DNA of 64,000 nucleotides from Branchinecta lynchi (lineage: Eukaryota; Arthropoda; Branchiopoda; Anostraca; Branchinectidae), in the NCBI GenBank assembly GCA_023053575.1, contig JAKZAP010000010.1, forward strand, positions 16,924,628-16,988,627, written 5' to 3'. Of the stretch, positions 56,308 through 64,000 are shown one piece after another (the first letter of the stretch is position 1; every line of letters begins with the position of its first letter). The position numbers were made by a program, and so were the translations under genes. The notes beneath the pieces were generated by a model. That model did not search any database. It saw only the letters and a program-made list of their open reading frames with translations, and was not told the origin of the DNA.

Positions 56308-59300
56308 GTTAACCTAGATTAACCAGTTTCCTTCTGTATTATTCACTTAATCATCTAATTGTCCGACCGCGAATCTCCCTTTCGCCAACGGCCATACCAC
56401 GTTGAAAGTACCCAGTCTCGTCAGATCCTGGAATGTCACACAACGTCGGGCCCGGTCAGTACTTAGATGGGTGACCGCTTGGGAACACCGGGTGCTGTTG
56501 GCTTTTTGCAATTTTTGCCAAGTCCAGAAATCGGTTAAAACTTGAAAAGTGCAGCGATGACTTCCCTGACCCAAATTAGGTCGGGCGCCGCGTTAAAAAA
56601 AATGTTCGGTCCGGGGACCTTCGCCTTCGAAAAGACGCTGCGGACCCCGTTGGAAAAAATTTGGACGGCTGGATCCCAGTTCGAGTGCAATTTGGCTAAG
56701 TCCAAAAGTTGGTTAAAACTTGAAAAGTGCAGCGACTAGTTCCCTGACCCAAATTAGGTCGGGCGCCTAGGTCGGTTAACCTAGATTAACCGACAGGTTA
56801 TTACCGACATCAGAAGGAATTGGTTTCCCAACGAAGCTTTGTCGGTACAAGAAACGGAACAAAAATCAGCGTTCATCGGTGCTTCAAAATTATCGATAAG
56901 ACTTTCAAAGATCATCGGACTGCAGCAGGATTACTGAAATTGTGGGTCGTTTATGGGAGCTAACTGGACAAACGACCAACAGACGAAACAAGGAAAACTG
57001 CTTGATGTGTCCTGCACCGACAAACACTCCCGATTTGCCAACAAGACCTTATTTCCGAAAGAGGTGTCGGAAGTGGACACTGCCGGTTTTAATAGACGAC
57101 AAGGCTTTTCCTGATTAACCGACAGAGCCCGACCAGAAAAAGAATGTGCACCGGCTCCGCGTCTATTTTCTTACAAAAGTTTTCCTGATTTACCCACAAA
57201 GTTCTTGTGTGTACCGGAGACGGAATCAGCAACGAAAAACACGGCTGATTTCTCGACAACAATTTTCTCCTGATTTACCGATAGAGATTTTATCGGTACC
57301 AGAAACGGATTGAAGAAAGTGTTTATCGGTGCTTCTTACCAACAACAGTTTTCGTGAGGAGCAGCTGTCCCCCCCCCCCTTAGTTTCGCCACTGACTGGG
57401 AGAAAACAACGTTGCAGAACTTGATGAAAAGTTTTCGGACATACTCTTAATAAGTTGTGGCGCCCCAGAAGGAACTCGACTAAGCCCACTTGCTTTCACC
57501 ATAGCAGTGAACAAGCTCATACAAAACATAACAAATAGACTCAAATTTGCACTTCCGATCCTCCGCCTTGTCGACTCTTCTGAAATGGCATTAAAATCCA
57601 CATTGGATCAGCTAATAGTGCGGACACGCGATCAGGATAGGAAGCTCTCGGACTAGAATTCCTGCCCGGATTTTTGCCACCATCATCACTTCCTTATGGA
57701 AAAGTTGAAATTTTTTCAACTTGACGATGAAAGTGCAGGAAATCCGGCTGGGAAATCCTGATCGTGCGTTCGCACTTTAACAAAGCAAACTGACCCGTAT
57801 GGACATAATTAAGTCGTAAACCGTTGTTTACAGTCGAAAACAGCTGTTTACAATTAAAAACAGTTATTTACAATCGAAAATAGTTTCGGTTGAAAACAAT
57901 TATTTTCACGGGGAGGAAGCAAAGTTATCCATTAGTAGAGAAAAGAGCGCTGCCATCCTTATTAATTTTGTAAAAACGAAACCATTTCATGTGGGATTTG
58001 AGGCTGACCTGCAAGTCGTCGAGTAGGTCAAAATTCTAGGACGCATAATCTCTACCGATATCAAATGGGGACCTCATGTGCACACGATCATAAATATGGT
58101 GTGATCCACCTCAGATCTTTTGCATACCTAAACCGTTTTGGGTTCTCACCTGAAGAATTCTGCACATTATACAAAACATATGCAGGACCAGTACTTGGAT
58201 ACTGCAGCGAAGTATGGCACGCTGGATTCACGTAGAACCAAGACGCGAAGATTGAAAGACTCCAGAAGCTTGCTCCCAAAATAATACTCAGCAATATACA
58301 CGTCGTATAATAATAAATAAATAAATGATGATTTAATCCATAATATCTTTAAATACATAAAAATAGCTTGGGATATGTCAGTACAAATACAGACACTTCA
58401 ATCAATATCACTCAACTCGACAGGTCAATATTAATTATCTGATAACAATAAATAAACTACATTAATAAAATAAACAGAAGTCAGGTCGAAATTACAACTC
58501 AACTGAAACTCAAACCGAACGACGACAAAATTCGCTGACTATGTTCAGATACGAATGCCTCCTTTTAAAACGCACAGGTATTCTCCCAACCCACAACCTT
58601 TTCCCTTTTTTTACCGATAAGGCTCATTTATAGTTGTTCGCTATGATGATTGATTTATAGTGTCTTAAAGTTTCCAGTATTCTTATTTATCGTCGTGTAT
58701 ATTTAGACGCATATATTGTCTGTAGTTGTTTATTATGGTATTATTTCAATTTTTGTACTCTTCAACTTTTGAGGGCAATAAAAGAATAATAATAATAATA
58801 TTCTCCCAGAATAGGAAGAAATCGCCGAGAGTCGTCGGATGACTCGCTCAAATACTGAAGCTGGGAAGCGAAAGTTAAAAAACCCGCCCGTCAAAGCATC
58901 AAGAAGATCTCTCAACTTGTTTGTACCTTATTTTGTTCAGCACTATAATGACGCTTTAAAAACATGAATAAATAACCCTAAAGACGATATTATGAAAATT
59001 TGAAAACCTTATCTTAGTGGATAAATATTCTTTGAGCCTAAGCTGACTTTGAAACATTTATTCCAACAATGTTTTGAACGGATACGTCAGCTACGATTCT
59101 TCATCAGCGATATTTCGGCCCTTCTTGGCAAGGGTCCTCGTCAGGCTTTCAGTCCTCTTGTTCAACTTCGGGGAAAGAAACAAACCTGTAATATCGCTGA
59201 TGAAGAATCGTAGCTGACGTATCCGTTGAAAACATTGTTGGAATAAATACTTATCTTAGTGCTTTATCGTATATCTAGCATAGTTTATTTTTACCAATTT

Positions 59301-62300
59301 GACAAATTAATTGTATATAACTAATCTAATTGTTTTTTTTGGTCGTCTAGCCTATGCTATCCAATGGATAATTTGGTATAAATAAACGATTGATTGATTG
59401 AAAAAAAGAGAGGAGCGAAAGAAGGAGTATTCTACAGTAAATTCAGACCGTACTCTCTGAACAGCCTCTCCCGTCTATGATCGAGAGTCTCTAGTTTAAA
59501 ATGCTTTGGTAGAAAGCCAATCAGGTATTTTTGTCGTGGACTGATATCCGTAGTATTCCGTGAACTTGCACAAATGTACTTATTTCTACTTGTGTCAGGA
59601 CGCAAGGTATGCAGCTCTCCCTAGCCATAGTAGGTGACGGACGAAGTCGGGACATGAATGTCGGTATTTTCTGGAGGGTGGCAAGAGTTGAAGCAAGGAG
59701 GGGTCCCATCTTCTTCAATGACGAGGTCTCCTTTAAGATTGCTCAGCCTCGTTTTACGTTGGCCTCCTCGGAGTTTCTTCCAGTCGGTCATTGGCGAGGA
59801 AAGCATTCATCGCCGGGGGGTGGGGGTGGGGGCTCTTCTCTTCTAGTAACATGTCCATACCAGGACATAACTGCCATCGTTTGTTGGAGATTGCTCTCTA
59901 GTCGTACGGCGCCCTGCTGTCTCTAAGTTTGCCTATTTTAAGTTTGCCAAGTATCTGCTGCGTTTGCCCCATTGGACCAGTAATTCTTTCTTTTCTAAAA
60001 AATTTCAACTGGTTCTGCCTGCTAAGATTATTGATTAAAAGAGTGGAAGATTTCAAAGCTTCTGCTAGTAAACTGAACCACCAGTGGTCTTCCCCCACCT
60101 GTGATCTGTAGTTATGTTTGTGCTGTGTTTAGTGTAAAGTTTTACCACGTGCGTTGTCTTTTTTCTTGTTTTTGTTTTTATGGCACTTGAGCTTACTCAA
60201 GTGCCATATAGCGATTGTAATTTCTGTCCGTCAGTCGGTCTGTCGGTCTGTCGGTCCCGGTTTTGCTAGTTCGGGCACTTCCAGATAAGCTAGGACGATG
60301 AAACTTGGCAGGCATATGAGGGACCGGACCAGCTCAACTTAAAATTAATCATTTCTTCAATCCGACTTTCCCCGGATCCGGGAGTCCGGAAACTATAAAG
60401 CAAAAGTGGAGCGAAAAGTAGCAAAAAAAAGAGCTGCCCGAAGGCGGGAGCGAACCAGGAACTTCTGAGTTGGAAGTCCAACGCTCTACCAACTGAGCCA
60501 CGAGTCCATGTATGAGAGACCGAATGCGGGAGAGTGCACAAAGTGGATAATCTAAACAAATTACATTGTTAGGATAATGGAACTTGTCAGGAATATTGGA
60601 TGTATTAGGGAGCGTATGCGGGAGTATATATTGTTAAAAGATTGACGACCTGATTAACCTGGACATAGTCAAGAAACATAAATAATAGTTTGGGCACTTC
60701 CACGCAAGCTAGGACGATGAAACTTCGCAGGCATATCAGGGACCCGACCAGACTAAGTTGGAAATAGTCACTTGCCCGATCCGACCATCGTGGGGGAGGG
60801 GGCGGAATCCGGAAAATAGGGACATTCATCACTTTCGAACGGGTGATCGGATCTTAATGAAACTTGATATCTGGAAAGATCTCGTGTCTCAGATGTCTCA
60901 TTTCGAGTCCGGACCGGATCCGATGAATCTTGGGGGTGGGTCTTGAGGGGAGTGGAGGACGGGGAATCCGGAAAAATTTGGAAAAATTGAATATTTTCAG
61001 CTTACGAACGGGTCGTCGGATCTTAACGAAACTTGATATATGGAAAGACCTCATGTCTCAGACGCCGGTGACATTGGGGGGAGTTGGAAGGGGAAACCGG
61101 AAATCTTGAAAAACGCTCAGAGTGGAGAGATCCGGATGAAACTTGGTAGAAAGAACAAGCACAAGTCCTAGATACCTGACTGACATAACCGGAACGGATC
61201 CGCTCACTTTGGGGGTGTTGGGGGGGGGGAGTCCTAATTTCTAGTGATCCCGCGAGATTGATGCTTCCTGATGTGCTAGGACAATGAAAATTGGCAAGCA
61301 TGCCAAGGACCCGACCAGATTAAATAGGAAATAGTCACTTCCCCGATCCGACCATCTGGGGGGTGGGGGGTGGAGGGACGGGGAAGCCAAAATTGAGGTA
61401 TTTTTAACTTGCGAACGGTTGGTCGGATCTTGATGAAAGTTGATATTTAGCATGACCTCGTGTCTCAGACGTCCCACTTTAAATCCGGACCGGATCCGAT
61501 GTCACTGGGGGGGGGGGAGCTGGTGGAGGGAACCAGAAATCTTGACAAACGCTTAGAGTGCAGCGATCGGGATGGAACTTATTCGGCCACGGTAGGTGGA
61601 GATAGAGCGAGTACCGGAAATCGTGTAGCACGTCTAGGGATCAAACAAATGGATTTATTGGGATGAAAGTTTGAACAGTCATGTGCATTTGCTGCAGACA
61701 ATCGAGACGATGCCGGAACTGCTCAGAAATGAGTGAAACTAAATATCCTATTTCTATTTCCGAACCGCATTTTTGGATGGCGGGTGTATTTTGTGAGGTT
61801 CTCATCTACTTTCTTGTACAGCCTACTCGTACAAGTGCCATATGAGCTCGTAGCTCTTGTTTTCTTCTTTTTTTTTGTACTTCGTCACTAGGGCTACACG
61901 CCCTCCATTGTTTCTCTTGACGGGTAATAAATAAATTCATTGATTCATTAAATAACTAAAAACATAATGCTGATAAAGGTCTTCATGCCTCTTAATATTA
62001 ATTAAGTCCTGCCCATAGCTGTTCCTTTTTTTTTTTGTTATCACTTATTGTTTCCATCTCAGTACTCACCACAAAATCACAGAAAATCAGTTTGTCTTGT
62101 TTCCATGGCGAAACTTTCTCCAAACAGTATTAGTGTAACAATTAGTGTCGAATCAGTCCACTACAGGTACACAACTCTTTTTCACCTCTATTTTCACCTT
62201 TCACATCCTCTTTTCAGGTTCAAGGTAAATACACGACTCTGTCTCTCCATCAGTGATTACCACCCTGACACTTGGAATCCTGCATGGAGTGTCTCAACAA

Positions 62301-62337
62301 TTTTGACTGGCCTCCTTAGTTTCATGGTGAGCCTCTT

Positions 62338-62369
<32 letters not shown>

Positions 62370-64000
62370 CCTCCTCCTCCACTCAGTGACACAAGTGTGG
62401 CACTTACTCTTTCTATTTTTACTTTAAAATTGTATTATCTTTACAATTCCATTCATAACTTAACAATTAGCTTAATATTTCACCTTTACTTTTTACAATA
62501 AAAAAAAACTATTAAAATCAAAATCAATGAAAAGCATTCAAAATGATTATTGTAACATGGAAATACACACACTAACCATGGTGAGCCTCTTGTTTGGTTT
62601 ATTTAAAGGACACCTTCCACTATTTACTGTTCAACTTACAGTATTTTAAAATATTTGAATACTTTAAAACTACGTTGTGATATCAACAAATAACCCACGG
62701 TTTTTGCTGTTTTAAGCCTTTTCCAAGACCCGTTGACTTATAGCGAAAATAGGGAAACAATTTACATAACCGGTTTTTCTGATGGATACACTTCTCGCAG
62801 ACAATCCTCGACAGTGTGACACACATAGAAGCTAGCAAAGCACGGCAAGTGAGTAAATAAGCGTGGTTCTGTTAGAGGGGTTAGAATGTGCAGTACAAAA
62901 TTGGGGTCTCCGGGTTTGGAAATATATGGAGTGATTATGGAGGTACGTTGCGTTATTATTATAGGTAAAACAGGTCCTTTAAGAAACAATTGCATAGCCT
63001 AGTAGATCTAATTCTTCTTCTTTCTTTTTTTTCGCCTCACGTGTAGTTTTTTATGTAAAGGGTTTTCAGTAAATTATTGTTTAACGTTTCGAAGAAAACT
63101 TTGCCATTAAATAATAATAATAATAGATTTATTGCCCGTCACACTGTACAAACGTACAAAAAGACGGAGTAATTAAATATAGAAGAAGACTATAAATAAA
63201 TAAGAAATTACGACACTTCTGCCGTCAGCACAGGCTCTCAATCATAACTTTTAACAGACAATTTACAGACAAGGCCGTATCCAGGGGGGTGGGCTAGGGA
63301 GTTTCCCCCCCCCCCCTGCCCCCGAAACATACGAAAATACTGATTTTTATCTCTGATCTTTGTCTTTTTTGTACTTTTTTGTGCGACCCGCAGACAACCC
63401 CCCCCCCCCCCCCCGCGAAATAAATTCCTGGATACGGGCCTGTTTGACAGGCCAGATCGTGCATCTTGTCACTTACACTTAAACTCCTTTTTAAAATAAC
63501 ATTAGGCCTATAACCAAACTTAATTTCATTAAATTTAGTAAATAACAAATTTCTATCAACTATTTATCTTTGTTTCTTCTTTGCTTCCCTTAAAGCCTAC
63601 TTCGAGGCCCATAATATTTTATATTTCAGTTACAACTATAACAGCAAAAAGTAGACTTTTCAATAAGATATCCTACAGACATCAAAGAAAGAAAACAATT
63701 GCAACTCCAGCGTGTTGTTAGTCGTGTTTTATTTTAGTACTGTCACATAGAATGGCCATAGGTGGCCTAGTTAAAAAAAAAAAAATTGTTAAAGTAACTT
63801 ATAATTTCGTTTTAGCTCGAGAAGAGTCCGACCCTTGGAAGTATCGAATCTTCGGAGTTGGAAAAACGGAATTTGGCAGTGGCGAGCTTAGAATTCAACT
63901 TGAGAAATAAGTTGCTTCAGGAATTGTTCCCGGAACTGTATGAGGTAAGAATTTAAATGTCTCTCTCGAAGTTGCTTTTCTGCTCCTTGTTGAAAATGGA
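41433..64000 (+). CDS. UBE2J2: UBE2J2, ER ubiquitin-conjugating enzyme E2 (first 4 exons; runs off the window)
   Basis: E2 enzyme of the Ubc6/UBE2J family, tail-anchored in the ER and acting in ER-associated degradation. Exons 41433-41551, 54155-54280, 62218-62326 and 63816-63944 give 161 in-frame residues. The fold reads [60 protein letters not shown] and [11 protein letters not shown]. Then comes the catalytic-Cys segment [20 protein letters not shown] (C90), [12 protein letters not shown], and [18 protein letters not shown]. It has the family-specific TPN in place of the HPN of ordinary E2s. The membrane anchor and stop lie beyond 64000; donor gtaaga follows 63944. An in-frame ATG at 41322 would add 37 residues; I prefer 41433 because the length then matches relatives. 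Intron 1 is 12.6 kb of mobile DNA. Confidence 0.95.
41565..44734. mobile_element. 3.17-kb foldback element at the UBE2J2 intron 1 donor
   Basis: Inverted ends ACCAGCTTGAAGTTTTCGCC / GGCGAAAACTTCAAGCTGGT, flanked by exact 8-bp direct repeats TTCACAAG (41557-41564, 44735-44742). The interior is a degenerate tandem array of roughly 140-150-bp units ('cgcccaccaaatcaccgccc', 'aaaattcacgaaaattcgaa', 'gggcggtaagggcggcagtg'). Orientation flips near 43985, giving arms of about 2.4 and 0.75 kb. 8-bp target duplications suggest hAT-type mobilisation. No transposase. Confidence 0.9.
47700..47743 (-). ncRNA. Hammerhead ribozyme motif (intact core), copy 1
   Basis: On the minus strand: stem I CAGC/GCUG, core CUGACGA, stem II GACCCUU/AAGGGUC with loop GCCAAG, then GAAA and UAUC, leaving a two-base-pair stem III (AU/AU) and cleavage predicted after the C of UAUC. 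Minimal stem III is typical of the hammerheads known in Penelope-like elements, thought to cut best as dimers. Confidence 0.72.
47815..47858 (+). ncRNA. Hammerhead-like motif, core mutated
   Basis: Inverted partner of the previous motif: CAGC/GCUG and GAAAUAUC are kept, but the core is CUGACAA (invariant G replaced) and stem II has a C-to-G change. Predicted inactive. Confidence 0.55.
48903..49488. other. UBE2J2 intron 1, nothing recognised
   Basis: No repeat relationship or coding sequence identified. Confidence 0.35.
49489..49558. repeat. Perfect 70-bp palindrome
   Basis: Two 35-bp arms with no spacer, centred between 49523 and 49524 (…CTCTACTGT|ACAGTAGAG…). A shorter palindrome, CAAATAAGC-tat-GCTTATTTG, follows at 49561-49581. 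No mismatch in either. Confidence 0.95.
49559..50112. other. UBE2J2 intron 1, nothing recognised
   Basis: AT-rich, no gene or repeat identified beyond the small palindrome at its left edge. Confidence 0.35.
50113..53600 (-). mobile_element. Helentron/HINE-like repeat H, copy 4 (reverse orientation)
   Basis: Begins AACAAGAGCTACGAGCTCAT-ATGGCACTTGT, the reverse complement of the right end of copies 2 and 3. It carries diverged ~430-bp units with 'aagtttcatcgtcctagcacatcaggaagt', 'ccaccaagtttcatcccgat' and C-runs. It decays near 53560-53600 at gacagacggaccgacagacgg; the terminal hairpin is missing. It contains the nested hAT-like repeat 51178-51619 and an unrelated patch around 52530-52800. Confidence 0.75.
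51178..51619. mobile_element. hAT-like MITE family G, copy 1, nested in repeat H
   Basis: Starts CAGAGATGGGCGAATACGAA and ends with diverged 'gtcggattcacccgtcgcttg'. The body is many overlapping 'ggattcgaatcc' palindromes. Flanks TCTGAAAC / TCTGAGAT look like an aged 8-bp target duplication. Copy 2 is at 55132-55850. Confidence 0.65.
53601..54154. other. UBE2J2 intron 1, 3' end
   Basis: A small hairpin 'ttatatgaat..attcatataa' lies near 53796-53825. Otherwise nothing recognised before exon 2. Confidence 0.35.
54155..54280 (+). CDS. UBE2J2: UBE2J2 coding exon 2
   Basis: Acceptor ttttcatttcag ending 54154; donor gtactg at 54281. Completes Trp40, then [40 protein letters not shown] and G plus a split Arg. 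Confidence 0.96.
54281..55131. other. UBE2J2 intron 2, left part
   Basis: A G-run lies at about 54984-54997. An ORF at 54742-55110 has no recognisable motif. Nothing else seen. Confidence 0.35.
55132..55850. mobile_element. hAT-like MITE family G, copy 2, with exact 8-bp target duplication
   Basis: Inverted ends CAGAGATGGGTGAATCCGAA / TTCGCCCATCTCTG, flanked by exact ATGGTTAT repeats (55124-55131, 55851-55858). A family C MITE (55349-55569) is nested inside. Confidence 0.88.
55349..55569. mobile_element. MITE family C, copy 3, nested
   Basis: Ends GAGCCTCGGTTTTGTTGCA / TGCAGCAAGAACGGGGCTC and the same inner 'gctgcagcagcgacgcggcagcg' block. Shorter than the other copies because of an internal deletion. 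Confidence 0.75.
56266..56308. repeat. (TG)n-(G)n simple repeat
   Basis: A TG dinucleotide run followed by about 18 G, directly before 'ttaacctagattaacc'. Confidence 0.9.
56384..56502 (+). rRNA. 5S rRNA-like sequence, probably a pseudogene or SINE head
   Basis: Begins GCCAACGGCCATACCACGTT and contains CAACGTCGGGC, TTAGATGGGTGACCGCTTGG and GAACACCGGGTGCTGTTGGC, followed by TTTTT; 119 nt, the length of an animal 5S rRNA. The usual A-box region (GAAGTTAAGCAAC) is altered to GAATGTCACACAAC, and only one copy is present. It may be a degenerate dispersed gene or the 5S-derived head of a SINE3-type element. Confidence 0.7.
56518..56768. repeat. Tandem duplication downstream of the 5S-like sequence
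   Basis: A ~70-bp block ('ccaagtccagaaatcggtta', 'aacttgaaaagtgcagcga', 'ctgacccaaattaggtcggg') occurs at 56518-56588 and again at 56697-56768, with different DNA between. Confidence 0.75.
56769..57389. other. UBE2J2 intron 2, 'accgacaa' rich repeat-like region
   Basis: Irregular recurrences of 'gatttaccgaca', 'ttatcggta' and 'agaaacggaa'. No reading frame or clear element boundary. Confidence 0.4.
57390..58310 (+). pseudogene. LINE reverse transcriptase remnant, interrupted by MITE E
   Basis: The plus-strand frame reads [20 protein letters not shown] then [15 protein letters not shown], matching the GVPQGT.LSPL.F...VN.L motif of non-LTR reverse transcriptases. After the MITE at 57618-57775, more C-terminal sequence follows ([35 protein letters not shown]). 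The catalytic motif is missing. Confidence 0.65.
57618..57775. mobile_element. MITE family E, copy 2
   Basis: 158 bp, ends GTGCGGACACGCGATCAGGAT / ATCCTGATCGTGCGTTCGCAC; collinear with 26934-27090 and inserted into a LINE remnant. Confidence 0.8.
58589..58798 (+). mobile_element. 5'-truncated LINE 3' end with 10-bp target duplication
   Basis: 210 bp ending in 'gggcaataaaagaataataataataa', flanked by exact TATTCTCCCA repeats (58579-58588, 58799-58808). Reads like a non-coding LINE 3' end with an (AAT)n tail. Confidence 0.75.
58809..59007. other. Older LINE tail-like sequence
   Basis: 'gaataggaagaaatcgccga' through 'atcaagaagatctctcaact' resembles a decayed LINE C-terminal region resuming after the 58589-58798 insertion. 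Not certain. Confidence 0.3.
59020..59249. mobile_element. Small hammerhead-bearing element, second insertion
   Basis: 230 bp flanked by exact 12-bp repeats CTTATCTTAGTG (59008-59019, 59250-59261). Same family as 47652-47939 but inverted; one of the two ribozyme halves has been deleted. Confidence 0.85.
59105..59148 (-). ncRNA. Hammerhead ribozyme motif (intact core), copy 2
   Basis: Minus strand: AAGC/GCUG stem I (three pairs), CUGACGA, stem II GG-(A)-CCCUU/AAGGG-CC with loop GCCAAG, GAAA, UAUC. Relative to copy 1, stem II changes U to C and stays paired through an A bulge. Confidence 0.7.
59600..60179 (+). pseudogene. LINE 3' remnant, left part, split by repeat H
   Basis: Near 59935-60112 the frame reads [20 protein letters not shown] then KFQLVLPAK; after a stop and a frameshift, [19 protein letters not shown], the same C-terminal domain as the 38-40 kb LINE ([11 protein letters not shown]). 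The 3' UTR runs into oligo-T at 60165-60179 and resumes at 61864, after the repeat H insertion. Confidence 0.6.
60180..61863 (+). mobile_element. Helentron/HINE-like repeat H, copy 3 (both ends), inside a LINE 3' UTR
   Basis: Left hairpin end ATGGCACTTGAG...CTCAAGTGCCAT and right end ACAAGTGCCATATGAGCTCG...GCTCTTGT lie within a T-rich stretch without a target duplication. It has about two to three internal units plus a nested tRNA-like insertion (about 60400-60690). Confidence 0.75.
60436..60508 (-). pseudogene. tRNA-Gly(TCC)-like sequence, degenerate
   Basis: Minus strand: D arm GCTCAGTTGGTAGAGC is well formed, anticodon loop CTTCCAA gives TCC, and the B-box is GGTTCGCTCCC. The anticodon stem has a 31-39 mismatch and the T stem lacks two pairs, so it is a tRNA pseudogene or SINE head rather than a working gene. 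Confidence 0.6.
61864..62217. other. LINE 3' tail, then UBE2J2 intron 2
   Basis: 61864-61960 ('gacgggtaataaataaattc') continues the LINE 3' UTR interrupted by repeat H. The remainder has T-rich DNA and no recognised element before exon 3. Confidence 0.5.
62218..62326 (+). CDS. UBE2J2: UBE2J2 coding exon 3 (catalytic cysteine)
   Basis: Acceptor ctcttttcag ending 62217; donor gtgagc at 62327. Encodes [20 protein letters not shown] then [16 protein letters not shown]. The last four exon bases (CATG) plus the donor are duplicated at 62577-62595 by a retroposed insertion. Confidence 0.96.
62342..62576 (-). mobile_element. Retroposed insertion with 19-bp target duplication at UBE2J2 exon 3 donor
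   Basis: Begins with about 30 T (a poly-A tail on the minus strand) and is flanked by exact 19-bp repeats CATGGTGAGCCTCTTGTTT (62323-62341, 62577-62595). The long target duplication and poly-A tail are hallmarks of target-primed reverse transcription. The inserted sequence itself (about 200 bp) is not recognised. Confidence 0.88.
62596..63271. other. UBE2J2 intron 3
   Basis: Non-coding. An (ATA/TAA)n tract with 'gatttattgcccgtcacact' near 63108-63160 looks like a minus-strand LINE 3' tail. No other element identified. Confidence 0.4.
63272..63441. mobile_element. MITE with AGGCCGTATCCAGG ends
   Basis: Inverted ends AGGCCGTATCCAGG / CCTGGATACGGGCCT, about 170 bp, carrying two C-runs (about 63304-63317 and 63399-63414). 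Confidence 0.7.
63442..63815. other. UBE2J2 intron 3, right end
   Basis: Nothing recognised before exon 4. Confidence 0.35.
63816..63944 (+). CDS. UBE2J2: UBE2J2 coding exon 4
   Basis: Acceptor tttcgttttag ending 63815; donor gtaaga at 63945. Encodes [20 protein letters not shown] then [20 protein letters not shown] and LYE. Confidence 0.96.

Overview
This is a stretch of a metazoan nuclear genome, almost certainly an invertebrate. Genes are split by GT..AG introns, intergenic and intronic DNA is dense with old and young transposons, and the three recognisable proteins are single-copy animal housekeeping genes. The sequence alone does not allow a phylum call. I reconstructed three protein genes by joining exons by hand.

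Layout. (1) 1389-9865, plus strand: PEX14, five coding exons, complete, 259 aa, the docking protein of the peroxisomal import machinery. (2) 9.9-31 kb: no host gene seen; wall-to-wall mobile DNA. It holds a non-LTR retrotransposon present twice because of a recent complex duplication, long arrays of ~430-bp units inside a Helentron/HINE-like element, and a foldback element with a perfect 9-bp target-site duplication. (3) 31061-41189, minus strand: CTDNEP1 (Dullard), five coding exons, complete, 240 aa, a nuclear-envelope/ER DxDxT phosphatase. A degenerate LINE sits in its first intron. (4) 41433 to the window end, plus strand: UBE2J2, first four coding exons (161 aa), an ER ubiquitin-conjugating enzyme; the C-terminus and membrane anchor lie beyond the window. 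CTDNEP1 and UBE2J2 are head to head with about 243 bp between start codons, so a shared bidirectional promoter is likely. PEX14 acts at peroxisomes and the other two at the ER or nuclear envelope; nothing suggests they form one pathway.

The most unusual content is structural. There are several very long inverted repeats (4.05-4.86, 23.0-24.5, 30.1-30.5, 41.6-44.7 and 44.9-48.9 kb) and a 70-bp perfect palindrome at 49.49 kb. A 3.17-kb foldback element sits five bases inside the UBE2J2 intron 1 donor. Small mobile elements with 11-12-bp target duplications carry a well-formed hammerhead ribozyme motif, one of them bounded by an 'empty site' in the opposite arm of a palindrome. A retroposed insertion duplicated the UBE2J2 exon 3 splice donor. 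A 5S rRNA-like sequence lies at 56.4 kb. All alignments were made by eye; identities are qualitative.
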